Source: Teratosphaeria epicoccoides
Taxonomy: Eukaryota; Ascomycota; Dothideomycetes; Mycosphaerellales; Teratosphaeriaceae
DNA length: 64,000 nt
Assembly: GCA_021401465.1 (NCBI GenBank)
Contig: JADDMT010000005.1
Location: 372,001-436,000, forward strand
Direction: 5' to 3'
Both the position numbers and the translations under genes were made by a program. How positions within the stretch are numbered: position 1 is the stretch's first letter; every line of letters starts with the position of its first letter. A model generated the notes under the pieces. That model did not search any database. It was not told the DNA's origin and was given only the letters and a program-made list of their open reading frames with translations. Below are positions 11,100-24,493 of this stretch, piece by piece.

Positions 11100-11844
11100 A
11101 GCGGGTCGTATGTGAGCGTTCGATTGCATGGCGCTGGAGCATTGCAGGGTGCACAAGGTTGTTTGTGCCGAGGTCTTCGCGTCAGTCGCGCCCTTGCCCG
11201 TTCCCACCACATACTTCGCAAGCCGGCGATGACCAAAGCATAAGAAGAGACCGAAGTCTCGACTCAGGCTTGGTCAGGGGCCTCTTGTCTGCAAAACGCG
11301 GTGCCTGTCCGGAACCCCCGAGCCAGTGCGGCATGACCGAACACTGTCGAGAGCCTACAAAGACACTCCGCTTCACACATGACGGCTAGTCTCGCAGAAC
11401 ACTGCTTGACATTAGTAGCACTTCAAGACCGGCGTGTCTTATGCCAGTGCATACACTGGCGTTGTTCTGACTTGCGAAGGTGGAGATGCACGTGCGAGTC
11501 AGCAAATACGAGAAGGGAGGTACAATTGGGAGGTGGCGAGCCGGGGAAATTGTGAAACGGGTCGAGTCACGCAATTTCAGCACATGGAAAGAATGCTGCG
11601 CGAATCATGATGTTCAGCTCCAAAAATTCATGATTACCGACTCTGGCCTAGTGATACAAACGGCCATGTTCACGATGTCCCCAAGCCCAATGCTTTGTAT
11701 GTTCGTTGCCGATCTATGCCGCGCGAAAGAGAGCAACCCATCGCGACGAACGCCAGCGAACGCCCGCGAAGGCCCATTTGCGACATCCTAACTTACGCAC
11801 CTCGGTCCCAGCTTTCGCACCTGTGTCCGCCTTTAACAAGCCTC
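11100..11844. other. Intergenic region between convergent genes
   Basis: This holds the 3' flanks of SDS22 (plus) and the NRPS-like reductase (minus). A 103-codon plus-strand frame at 11480-11791 has no recognisable features and is probably chance. Confidence 0.5.
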
Positions 11845-14800
11845 TCAAATTGGCTCGTCACGCGGCTCGATGAGAACCTCGTTGACTGACACATGATCAG
11901 GCTGCTTGAGCGCGTACACGATCGAGTTGGCGACATCTTCAGGATCCAGAATCTGCGCACCAGACGGCTGTCCATATTGCTTGATCGCCTCCGCGTCTGA
12001 CGACATGTTGAGCAAGTCGGTCTTCGTGTTGCCTGGCTGGACCGCAGTGACACGGAGGCCCTTACCCGCGGTCTCCAGACGCAAGCTCTGCAGGACCGCC
12101 TCGACGAAGAACTTGCTTGCAGAGTAGACGCCGAGACCGGGAAACACCTTGCGCCCCGCGTCCGAGGAGATTGCCACGATGTGGCCTGACCCGCGCTTGA
12201 GCATACCAGGCACAGTGGAGGACAGGCAGTTGAGCAAGCCTTTGCAGTTGACGTCGACTGTGCGATCCCATTCTTCGACAAGTGCGTTGGCCATTAACGT
12301 GAAGTACATCACGCCAGCGCAAGAAACGACAATGTCGACGGGGCCAAGCTCTGTCTCAGCGGCCTGCATCAAGTCCTCCACCTGCGCGCGATCCGTGACA
12401 TCGGTTCGGCGCACTATCACCTTGCCTTCACGGACTACCAGCCTCCGCTTGACATTGTCTAGGGCGTCAGTGCGACGCGCTGCGAGAGCCAGGTGGCAGC
12501 CCTCTCTTGCAAGAGCTGAGGCCACCGCCGCTCCAATGCCTGAGGATGCGCCCGTGATTATAGCCACTTTGCCAGTCAAAACGCTCTTGCGCGTGTGATG
12601 AGCAGCGCCACCAAGAGCAGTCAGACGAGTCGGGGGGCGCGGCAGCCAGCCACGAGCGAACCAGTGACGTGCGTATGTTTCGAGCAGGACGATGTCGACC
12701 TTCGGCCTCTCCACAATGGCTCGGAATGGTCTGGTCTGGGCGTTGTCAAGCACCACGATGCCCGTCAAGAATTCTACGCTTGGCATTCCACTGCGGAGAA
12801 GGTCCACGGTTGAGTTGCCTGGCCCACCCTTGGCACCTGCTCTCTTCTCGTTCCAAAGTGCAACCCAATCCTCCCACTGGATGCGCTTGGTGGGATAACC
12901 CAGCTGGGCTAGGTCGTCGAAGACTTTCCTGGTGTCCACTGGGCTCGGATCGCCGAGATGGAACACGAGCTGCTTCGCCTGGGTTTGATTGCCTAAGTGT
13001 ACAATGGCCTTGCTCACGAAGTCGACAGGAGTCATCTCCGCACGCCAGCCCTCGACCTCTGGGGAAAAGCCGAGCTTCATGGATTCAACGAATAGCGCAG
13101 TCAGCAGGTCCCAAGCGTTGGCTGCACCTGTCGCGCTGTGGCCCGAAATTGTGCCTGCGCGCATGATACGAACAGGAATGCCGCGTCGACCCGCCTCAAG
13201 AACAAGCTGCTCAGCAACCCACTTGGTCTGACTGTAGCCATCGGCGAGCTTCTCTGGAACGGAGTCCACGTAGAGATTTGCGTCTTCAGGCCATCCATTG
13301 CCGGATGCCGATGGCGGAAGAACACCGTTGGTCGAGACGTAATCGACCGTGGCGCCGCCGATGCTTGCAAGACGCAGGATCTCGCGCGTGCCACCGACGT
13401 TGTCGCTGCGCAACGCAGCGTATGGGTAGACCAGGTTGACGTTAGCTGCTGCGTGTACAATGACTTGAGCCTCCTTGGCGACTTGCTCGAATAATTCTGG
13501 CGAAAGGCCCAAGCGCTTCCGGCTGAGATTACCAGGGATCACTCGGACTCTTTCCATCACAGAATCACGCCATAGGCCATGCTCGATCAAGTTCTTGCGA
13601 AGCCTTGAAATGGCTGCCGGCACGTCATCATCTGAAGGCTCAGTGAAGCGCACCAGACAGATGATTTCTGCTGAGGTGCTCTCAAGCAGGTCATTGAGAA
13701 GGAAAGCGCCCAGGAAACCCGTTGCACCCGTCAAGAGGATACTCTCGGCGTCCTTCAAAGCACGCATCTTGGCTCCATTTGGCTTAATATCTGGGTCGAG
13801 CGTAGAGTCTGCCCGCAGAGCTGCTGGTAGATCGGCCTGGATTCCAGCGATATAGCCGTCGCGGATGGCGCGAATGGTGTCCACGTGCCCAGTCAAGGTG
13901 ATTGGATCAGCCAACCGGGCGACAGCAATCTTGATCCCAAAGTTGCGCGAAAGTCTCGATGCCAGATTGGCCAATGACAGAGAGTGCCCGCCAAGGTCGA
14001 AAAAGCTGTGCTCTGGCTTGATGTTTTTAGGCGAGATGTCCAGACTGGCAGCCCAGATCTCGGCGACCGAGTCTGTATTCACCGCGTCCTTCTTCGCGGC
14101 TTTGCCGTTCGGGCTGACGGCCCTCGACTTTGGAGGAGGTGGTAAGGCCTTGAGATCGACCTTGCCAGATACTTCGTTCGTCGGCAATTCCTGCATGGTG
14201 ACCCAGACTGATGGCAGCATGTACTGCGCCAAATAGGCGGACAGCACCTTCCTACCTTCTGGGCTGTAGCCAGACCCATCAATCTGCACGAGCGGCCTCT
14301 CCTGAGTATGCTCTTCGTCAAGGACGACATATGCGACGAGCTGTCGCTCCAGACCCTCACCGCGCGCAATGACAGCGCAATGCCTGACGGCCAAGTAGCG
14401 CGTGACGGCGTCTTCGACTTTCCCAGGCACGACTGAGTATCCACGCAACTTGATCATTGCTCCAGTGCGTCCAGTAATTTCGAGGAGACCTGAAGGAAGC
14501 AAGCGGGCTAGATCGCCGGTCTTGTATTTCCGTGCGCCCGGGGAGCCATCAAACTCATCGGAAGTGAAAGCTTGTGCCGTAATCTCCGGCAAGTTGAGGT
14601 AGCCACGCGCAAGCATGCGGCCGCCGACGAATAGTTCGCCCTCAGTACCAATGACGACCTTTTGGCCGTCCTCACCGCAGACATACGTGTGCTCCGGGTC
14701 AAGTGGAGCGCCGACTGGAGCATATACGCTGTCGCCACTGATCATTTTGCCAATGTCGCCACAAGCCACTTCGTGTGTCTCGCACGCGCTGTAGCAATTC

Positions 14801-16016
14801 AGCAGACGCGCATTTGGTAGAGCTTTCAGGACGCGGCGAGCCAGATCGGCAGTGACGACCTCGCCGTTCAACCAGAGGGTGCGCAAATCTGGAAGACGCG
14901 AGCCGATGCGCGGATGCCGGGACAAAACCGTCGCGAGAAGTGTTGGAGTCATTAACGTCTCCGTGACCTTTTTAAGAGAAAGATAGTCGACGAGCGCAAC
15001 TGGATCATAGCTGCTTTCGTCTGGCACAGTAACGACTGTGGCGCCCCTAAGCAACGGACGTATGATTTCCCATACAAAGAAGACATTGCACGCGACTCGA
15101 TCGCCCGGCTGCAGATCGGAGAGTTGAAATCTCAAGTCGTAGGAATACACCGACGCCCGATGCGGGTTGGCGATGCCTTTTGGCTTACCTTAAAAGCTCT
15201 GGTGTCAGCTTCCCCTTCTCAAAAGCAGTAGAACTTGAAGCGCTCTTGATGGCGCAATCAAGATACTTATCCTCGCCATTCCCCGCCCCACTTTGACTAA
15301 TCTCCATGAGCGCCCTGCACTCGATGCTGACAACACCCCTATCAGTCTTATGCACTCCATGTCATCGATCCTCGCTGAGGTTCGTGGCAACTCAGACCCC
15401 GCCATCGATGCGATGTACTGGTTTGCGAGCACTGGAAACTCCGTGCCCTAAAATCCCCCGCCGCCCGCCCGCCCGCCAATGTGCTTCACATCACGCAAAA
15501 AGAAAGAGAGATTTGGATCTTACCTGTAGTCCCGGACGAGTATGCAACGAAGCATAATTTGTCGAGATCGTCCTCGTTGGGCAACTCACCCGGTTGGGTA
15601 TGGCCGTGGCTGTCGGTGGTGGTCGCATCGTCGAGTGCGATGATCGGCGTATCACCACGAATCTTACCGACCTCTGCTCTTGTTGTGATGATGACGACCG
15701 GCTTGGCATCCTGGATCACGTCCGCAAGCAGATCTGGCGGATACGCTAACTCCAGTACCAGGAAGGCGCCACCTGCGCGCAGAGCTGCCAACACAGTGAT
15801 GACATACTCGGCGCTCCTTGGCAGCAAGATGCCGACTTGGACATCTCGCTGAACACCGTAGCGGCGTACGCGGTCGGTCAGTTCCTCGACCCTCTTGTCG
15901 AGTTGAGTGTACGTGTAGGTGGTGCCCTCGTCCTCGAGGGCAACCGCGTCTGGCGTTGCATCAACCTGCTTGCGAAATAAGGCCGATAGGTCTTTCGTCG
16001 TGTCAAGCACGACCAT
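11845..16016 (-). CDS. NRPS-like A-T-R-SDR reductase (glycine betaine reductase ATRR type)
   Basis: Exon 1 (15524-16016) and exon 2 (11845-15188) flank a 335-nt intron (GTAAGA...AAG) that splits the adenylation core motif SGTTGKPKG; the product is 1278 residues. Domain order: AMP-binding adenylation domain (about 10-510, with GDLAR, KLRGYSV and the catalytic Lys of NEVSGKVD), carrier domain (FFDLGGHSL, phosphopantetheine Ser about 567), NADPH-dependent thioester reductase (TGATGFLG at about 650, YSQTK at 816-820) and a C-terminal short-chain dehydrogenase (TGASSGIG at about 1043, YSASK with Tyr 1186/Lys 1190). There is no condensation domain, so a single carboxylic acid is activated and reduced, probably in two steps to an alcohol. 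The order and length match the fungal ATRR enzymes shown to reduce glycine betaine to choline. Substrate identity here is inference. No biosynthetic cluster surrounds it. Confidence 0.88.
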
Positions 16017-17689
16017 GTTGACGATTATGCGCTCTCAACGCGTAGCGCTGATCGCGTGATTGATGATGATCAGTCAAGTGCAAGTTTGTATGTAGTGAGC
16101 AGGTAGTTGCAGGTGCAGCAGTTGTAATGGCAACTCCAATGGTGGGGATTTTATCTCGAGGCCACTGGCCGGCGTTACTTTCGGCCTTGCTCCGAGGCCA
16201 CTGCTGTGCTCCTGCGTGTTCTGATCGGAAATCACTTCACTCGAGACCTGTTTCCCACATCACTTGATAGATAGAAGTGTCACTTCACTTGGACGCAATC
16301 TGGCTGCATAGACTTTTCTTTTGTTTCGCCCGAAGTACTAGCTACAGGCGAGCCAGTCCGTTGAGTCTAGCCTGGTTAAGTCATGCTACCCACGAGCGCA
16401 CCCATTCGACGACGGCTGTGACACCATCGGGCCGTACACATGGAGCCCCGGAGTCCGCATAGCGTCAATTCCTGCGCCCTACAGCGACGCAGTGACGATC
16501 TCGAGGTCTCTGGATGATTTTCTGAGACTGGGACTGATTGAAGATATTCCACGATTCTACTACCACATGCCATTAACTGCTGCGCATCCCTGCCACAAAG
16601 AACTTTCCGCAACGCAAGACCCGCAGCGGTAGGAAGTTCGCAGCTTGAATGAAGGTCCAACACAAAAGTTCCCGCCCTTCGTCAGCCCCTACGTATATCC
16701 AAGAGAAGGATCGGATCCTCCCGAAGCACGCCTTAGGTGTATGTGCCTGTCCACCTGCAACCTGCACGCTACTGAAGCACCCACCTGCATGGGGAGGACG
16801 GACAAGTGAAAGTATGGATGGCAGGCAGTCAGCTTGCAGAAAGGCTGATCATTGGCTCCCACTGCCACCACAGACGGAGCTGTCGCGTGCTCTCTTTCCC
16901 GTTTCGTCGTGGTAGAGCCCGCTTGGCGCTAAGCTCGCCTCTGGGATTTTCCTGTGCTTGGGCTTCCGTCGAGGGCGCATGCAGGCGCTATCACCAGGTC
17001 TCTGAGTGAGTTAAGCTTTCGATCAGGAATCTCCCAGGTCAAGCGACAGAGTGCAGAGCATGTCACGTGCAGTGCATTGCATTGCTCGACGTCAGATCGG
17101 ACACAATGAGCTGCGGGCAATCCGCCAGAGTCGACGAGGTGAACCGGTGCGCAAAGCGAGCAGAGGATACGTCATCGATTCTTCGTCAGCAGCAACTCAA
17201 CTTTGCCAACCGAGCACTTTGGTGAGAGCGAATCTTAGGATGTCTGCATCCACGCTCCACTTGTCAGGCAAAGACATATGCGCAAGCAGAAAGATGGGCT
17301 TTTCGAACAATAACGCTATCATTCGTCGCATCACACAAACATTTGTTCCATCCCTCCCCCACCGTCCTATAATAGTACACGTCGAAGCCTCCAAGCCTGC
17401 CGTCCTTGGCCCCCTTCACTTGCTCAGCCTTCTGCTGCTCTTAATGAGCGATGCCCGACAGTCTCAGCCAGCGCTATGCCCTGCGCACGCCTCTGTCGGC
17501 GCTCACGAGCGTGCGAACGGCCTTCGACAACTGGAAGCCTGTCCGGCCCGTTATACCGTTTGTTGGCATGCTGTCGGTACATATGCCTGGACGGACCAAG
17601 CGGTTCGTCACACGCAACATCGCAGCTCCCCAATCGGCGGTTGAACATGCGGCTTCTAATGGCTTACCGTCGGTGGCGGTATCATTCCT
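16017..17689. other. Long intergenic region
   Basis: This lies between the NRPS-like gene start and the 3' end of RVB1. Plus-strand frames at 17051-17644 and 17451-17726 are open, but they show no domain or convincing codon pattern, and one overlaps RVB1. I see no RNA gene or repeat. Confidence 0.45.
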
Positions 17690-19691
<2,002 letters not shown>

Positions 19692-20447
19692 ATGGCCACC
19701 CTACGATCCTCAGCCGCGCCCGTCGCCAGCATTGTCAGATTCGCAGCACAACCCGCGGCTTCACAAAGATGCGCTCACTGCCTCAAGGCCCAGCGATGTC
19801 CCTTCTCCTCCTTCCGACCTGCCAAAGCCTCGTCGAAGCGACCCCTTATGACCGAGTCAGCGTATCGACCCCACACACTACAACCAGAAATGCCGCCACC
19901 AAGAAATGCCGCGACGCCTGACACTTCCATCTCCGGTAGCCAAGCGCAGTCATGGCCACCGTCACCGCCGTGGGAAAGGAAGAGCGGTTCAAATGTCAGC
20001 GAACGAGAAGGAGAGGCACAGAAGAGCAAGCCGACGGAGGCAGCAACATCCGCACAGAGCACCGCCACACCGAGTCCATCATTACACGCCGTACCAAAGA
20101 AGTCGAAGCTACGGCCACGCAAAGCGCCAATCAAACTCACACCCAAAGCCGTGGAGCAGTTGAGAATTCTCCTTGAGCAACCAGAATCGAAGCTTGTGCG
20201 AGTGGGCGTTAAGAACAGAGGGTGCTCGGGACTGGCATACCACCTGGAGTACGTAGAGAAGCCTGGTGCCTTCGACGAGACTGTAGAACAGGATGGTGTC
20301 AAGGTGTTGATCGACAGCAAGGCGCTATTTAGCATCATCGGAAGCGAGATGGACTGGTTAGAAGACAAGCTCTCCGCGAGATTCATCTTCAAAAACCCAA
20401 ACATCACGGAGCAATGTGGATGTGGCGAGAGCTTTAGCATATCATGA
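19692..20447 (+). CDS. ISA1: Mitochondrial A-type iron-sulfur cluster assembly protein ISA1
   Basis: A single exon of 251 residues. The N-terminal half is basic, Ser/Pro-rich and fits a mitochondrial presequence plus linker. The C-terminal ~115 residues are the HesB/IscA fold: KLTPKAVEQLRILL, then VGVKNRGCSGLAYHLEY, and the CGCGESF tail, giving the three conserved cysteines (Cys-X~65-Cys-Gly-Cys). ISA1 works with ISA2 and IBA57 in the late mitochondrial pathway that makes [4Fe-4S] clusters. An ISA2 identity is less likely because of the CGCGESFSIS ending. The whole open frame is needed to reach an ATG, so the start is reasonable. Confidence 0.92.
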   Translation: MATLRSSAAPVASIVRFAAQPAASQRCAHCLKAQRCPFSSFRPAKASSKRPLMTESAYRPHTLQPEMPPPRNAATPDTSISGSQAQSWPPSPPWERKSGSNVSEREGEAQKSKPTEAATSAQSTATPSPSLHAVPKKSKLRPRKAPIKLTPKAVEQLRILLEQPESKLVRVGVKNRGCSGLAYHLEYVEKPGAFDETVEQDGVKVLIDSKALFSIIGSEMDWLEDKLSARFIFKNPNITEQCGCGESFSIS

Positions 20448-20734
20448 GGGCAGGAGAAGCTTGCACAGCATGGTAATGTATGCATGTAGTCACGCTGCGT
20501 TCGAGCGATACCAGATATTTCAATGTCCAAGAACGAATGGATATAGAGGCGGGCTGCAATTGCCACTGACTGAGGTCCCTCCGCTTCCTCTTTCGACTCC
20601 GAGCGTGCAGGCGGGACCAGCGTTGTCCTCGCCAACATGCCATCAGCAGGCAGGAACTCGACCAAAGCAGTTGATATGCCTGGCCACAACACCACCGTTG
20701 CAGAAACACTCTTTCCCCTCTTCGTCACGACAAC

Positions 20735-22559
20735 ATGATTTCACGTATAGTAGCATTGCTGACACTCGTCACACCACTAACCCACGCCGAGTCCACTCAC
20801 TTCCGCTTCATCACCCGTCCCGACCTCAAACCTCCTCGCCTGAACATCACCATCTACGACTCCTCATCCCTCGCACCAGGCTCCCTCTTCCTAGCCCCAT
20901 ACGAGAACCTCTACCAAGAACCCCGCTCCAAGGGATCTTGGCAGCCCTGTCGAATCGGGCCGGTGATATATGACGGGATGACGGGCGTACATTGATAGGT
21001 CTTGTGTCATAAACGATTGCTGACACCACGTCCCGTGCCAGGACTTAGTCTGGAGCGGTGCATGCCTCCTCGAAAACACCAATACCTGCGATTTCCGCCC
21101 TTACCAAAGGGGAGAAGAGGGAGGGGATTTTGGACTTTCAGCCATCCTTTGCGACTACAGCCCAGGCGGCTCCCGGCGCGGTATTCTGATCGACGACCAG
21201 TACGAAATCACTCGCTTGCTCAACCTCGCGTCAGATCTCGCTTTCAACGGCGACGAACTCAACATCCTCCCCTCCACCACCACAGCCCTCCACCTCCTCG
21301 ACCGCTCCCTCCGCACACCCTTCCGCGCCGGTGGCCGAAGCCGCTGGATCCTCGATAACGGCTTTCGCGCCCTCGATTTCGCGACCGGGAACGTGACGTT
21401 TGAATGGTGGGCCAGCGACCATGTCCCCTTCACCGAGAGCGCGATCGCGTTCTCTCACCTCGAGAAGCAGCCGGGGTGGGACTGGTGCCACGCCAACTCT
21501 CTCGACAAGAACGAGAAAGGAGACTACTTGCTGTCGTCCCGCTACACAAACACTCTCTACAAAGTGTCCGGCCACAATGGACGCTTCATCTACCGCCTCG
21601 GAGGCTCGAGTTCCAACTTCACGATGCTGGACGGGTTCAATTTCTCCCGCCAACACGACGCGCGCTTCTTCTCCTCCTCCTCCACTGGAAGCAGAATAGA
21701 ACGCATATCCTTCCTCGACAACGCAGCCGCAGACTTCGATAGCACTTCCAGCACCTCCTCCGGCGTCCTCGTGGAGCTCGACACGGAGGCCATGACTGCT
21801 CGCCTGCTCCAGCGCTTCCCACGCCCAGATGGCGGACTGACGCGCTTGCGAGGAAATTTCCAACGTCTCGACAACGGCAACTGGCTAGCCTGCTGGAGCG
21901 AAGGCGGACACATGACGGAGTTCTCGCCCGACGGGCTTGTGGTAATGGAAGCTCGATTCGCGGGCGCTTCGGAGTTTGTGACGTACCGCGCGTACAAAGC
22001 GCCTTGGACCGGGCGGCCGAGCGAGGCGCCGGTGTTGAAGGCGGAGGCTTTCGAAGGGGCTGGAATGGCGTTCTGGGCGAGCTGGAATGGGGATTCGGAG
22101 ACTGCGGAATGGAGATTCTGTTCGGCGGAGGATGGTGCGCTCTTGTGTCAGGCGACAGGGACGGGTTTCGAGACAGTGTGCGTGAGCGATCACGGATCCC
22201 ACAAGCAGATCTTTGCGCAGGCGCTTGATGGGCATGGGAGGGTGCTGGTGGAGTCAGAGGTACGCGAAGCTGATGCCGTGGCTCCGAACGCCGTGCAATC
22301 ACCACATTTACTGACGGCCTATGATCTTATCGATCGTTTTGTCGTATTTGGTCGTATGGTTGTCGATTGATGTTGACGTGTTGTATAGATCTATACGGTC
22401 ACGCCTGGGGATGAGGACGCGATGCCGATCTTGACAGAAACGCACCAGGCTTGGTCACTGTTGAGACTGATGATGCTGCTTACGCTGGCCATTTGCTTGC
22501 TTCTCGTGTCAATCTGGACAGGACGCACGACGAAGGAAGCTAGCAGGCCTATGTATTAG
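20735..22559 (+). CDS. Arylsulfotransferase-family (ASST) secreted or membrane protein
   Basis: Three exons (20735-20986, 21042-22259, 22389-22559) with GT-AG introns of 55 and 129 nt give 546 residues. It begins with a signal peptide (MISRIVALLTLVTPLTHA), followed by FITRPDLKPPRLNITIYD, GPVIYDGMTGDLVWSG, a WCHANSLDKNEKGDYLLSSRY block with the family's HxN-type motif, YRLGG and FSRQHDARF. These are hallmarks of the fungal ASST / arylsulfotransferase beta-propeller family. The third exon adds a C-terminal hydrophobic helix (LLRLMMLLTLAICLLLVSIW) and a short basic tail, so the protein is probably a type I membrane protein. The family is widespread in fungi, and sulfotransferase activity has not been generally demonstrated. 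The last intron is inferred from the frame and the TM-encoding downstream exon. Confidence 0.82.
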
Positions 22560-22889
22560 CTATGTGCAACATGCGTGCTCACTGAAAATCGTTGGGATTT
22601 CGCCGCAGATCCTGTCATAACCGGAACATTCCTCGGTGCTGGTATCTTCATACAAGTGTACATCCGCGCTGTCTGCGTGCACGACAAGCCTTGCGGTACA
22701 AGCGGCAATGGTCACTGCTCCAGCCGTGGCCGATGTAGCTGCAATGCGGCTTGCTAGGGCCATCATGGCCGGTACAACGCTGGCCTGGCGAGCACATCGG
22801 CGGCTCGAATACATGACATGGCGTCTGCGCGAGCATCACGCCGCCTCAAGTCAAAGCTGGCGAATCGTGTGAGGCCGTCCTGTGCCATC
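22560..22889. other. Intergenic region between convergent genes
   Basis: 330 bp between the ASST-like gene and TSC13, whose 3' ends face each other. No gene or repeat seen. Confidence 0.5.
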
Positions 22890-23923
22890 CTACCAGATTC
22901 CAGGAATCATCGAGAACCTCTTCTTCTTGTACTTGCCCCCCAGCTCTTTCCTGTACCTATTCTCCTTCTTTTTCGCCCACAGTGCCATCTGCCCCACCGC
23001 CATGGCCGCGAAGATGGCCGTGGTCCAGGACAGGTTGATCAGCAATATGCCAACCCATGCGATGGTCTCAAACAAGTAGTTTGGACACGTCACCCAGTCG
23101 AACCCCAATCCCTGAGGCACTCCCCTCTCCGTTCCACCAGGCGACCGCAGACCGCGCAGAACCAGATGTGTGTTCAGGTTGGCCAGCTCACCGGCCGTGA
23201 AGAGAGCCAAGCCAGTGTACGTAAGGAGTGGGTTCGCGTCGGCGGCAGTGATGGATGTGGGTGAGTATGTGAAGTAGGCGATCAGGAGTCCGGAGAAGAG
23301 CCAGTAGTGGGCGCTATTCTTGAAGATGTTGCGGGCTGGCATGGTGGCATTGCTGAAGCGGTGCACGAAGAGAGTCTCAAATTCTCGCTTGAGAAAGTGT
23401 AGGGTGATGGTGAGGCATGAGAGCGTTTGGAGGGTTGATGGCGGCGCGTTGGCGGCGCTGCCGTAGATGTAGGGCCGGAGGTGATAGAGGAGTGGGTGGA
23501 TCAGGAGAGGGCCGAGATATTCGATTACGAAGACCGTTCGCCAGGCAATTTGGGGGCCTGGGTGGCGTGAGCAGAAGCATTCTGGTGGTGGCGGGCGGGG
23601 GGCGTTGTGTCTCACCTAAGTCCTTGACCTGGATGGTTCCGCCGTTGTCCAACCCCACGCTCGCCACTGTGATCTTCTTGTCGTTTGGTACAGGCTCACC
23701 ATCGACGGCACTGGTGATGCGGAGGCGATGGGCGGAGCAGTTCGACTCCCTGGCGATACGTTCGTAGAGGTCGGCGGTGCTGCCTTGGATGTAGATGCTG
23801 GTCTCTGAAGGCAATTTCGGTATGCGTTTGCCTTGGATACCGGTCAGCGTTTGGAGCGGGGGATGGCAATGGTAGAGTAGTACCTCGTGGCTGTACCTTG
23901 AGCGTGACCGGTCTGGAGGCCAT
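22890..23923 (-). CDS. TSC13: Very-long-chain enoyl-CoA reductase (TSC13/TECR)
   Basis: Three exons (23884-23923, 23616-23831, 22890-23557) with introns of 52 and 58 nt give 307 residues, the normal family length. The N-terminus is a ubiquitin-like fold (MASRPVTLKVQPRGKRIPKL...). The C-terminal steroid 5-alpha-reductase-type membrane domain has KREFETLFVHRFSNATMP, the NxxHY-like FKNSAHYW block and the conserved end GLGFDWVTCPNYLFE...NRYRKELGGKYKKKR. The enzyme catalyses the last reduction of the ER fatty-acid elongation cycle, supplying sphingolipid very-long-chain acyl groups. The lysine-rich C-terminus fits ER retention. It is divergently arranged with the Ppo dioxygenase gene. Confidence 0.92.
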
Positions 23924-24493
23924 GATTGGCTGAGATGTCAATGTTCAGCTTCCGGCACCTTGGCAGACCAGATGGCAGGAAATGCTCGGAGGTCGGCGGT
24001 AAGCGCTTCCTCCCGCACCACCTCGGCATGCCGATGGCCTAGAATGTGTCCATGCTTATCCACCCGACTCGGAGCGGGGACCTCCGGACAAGATCTCGTG
24101 CAAGCCACCCAAGGACCTCGATCGTACGCTGCCTCTGACACGATCCATCGTCCGTCGTGGCTTGCACGGGCAGCGCGAAGAATGCAGGGGACGGAGGACG
24201 GGCGGGGGTTGAAGCTTGCTTCCCGTCAGCTGCGGCTGGCGGAGCGCTGCCACCCCTTCTGCCGTTCTCACTGCAAAGTGGCGTCACACGCCGGTCAATC
24301 CTCACGACGGATCAAGTGAGGCCACGAACGGACATGTACCGCTCTGCCGAGCATGCCGTCGCCATGTATATAAGTCTGTGCATTACGCCGTTCCAGGACG
24401 TTGCAGGGCTGGTACTCGTGCTCGTTATATCCTTGTAGCTTCGACGTTGCCTGGGCTGTATCATACCGGCCTCGTCGTTGATGCAGACAGATT
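23924..24493. promoter_or_regulatory. Divergent promoter, TSC13 / Ppo dioxygenase
   Basis: 570 bp between two lipid-metabolism genes transcribed away from each other. A clear TATATAAG sits on the Ppo side at 24367-24374. Confidence 0.5.
24367..24374 (+). promoter_or_regulatory. TATA box of the Ppo gene
   Basis: TATATAAG lies 120 bp upstream of the Ppo start codon, a typical spacing for a TATA element followed by a short 5' UTR. Confidence 0.55.

Noticed and set aside
19775..20728. 317-codon minus-strand open frame
   Set aside because: It lies antisense to ISA1, whose family motifs are unmistakable. The antisense translation has no domain and reflects codon composition of the real gene.
21231..22305. 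Long antisense and alternate-frame ORFs (210 and 222 codons)
   Set aside because: They overlap the ASST-like gene and show biased Arg/Pro/Ser composition typical of shadows of GC-rich coding sequence.
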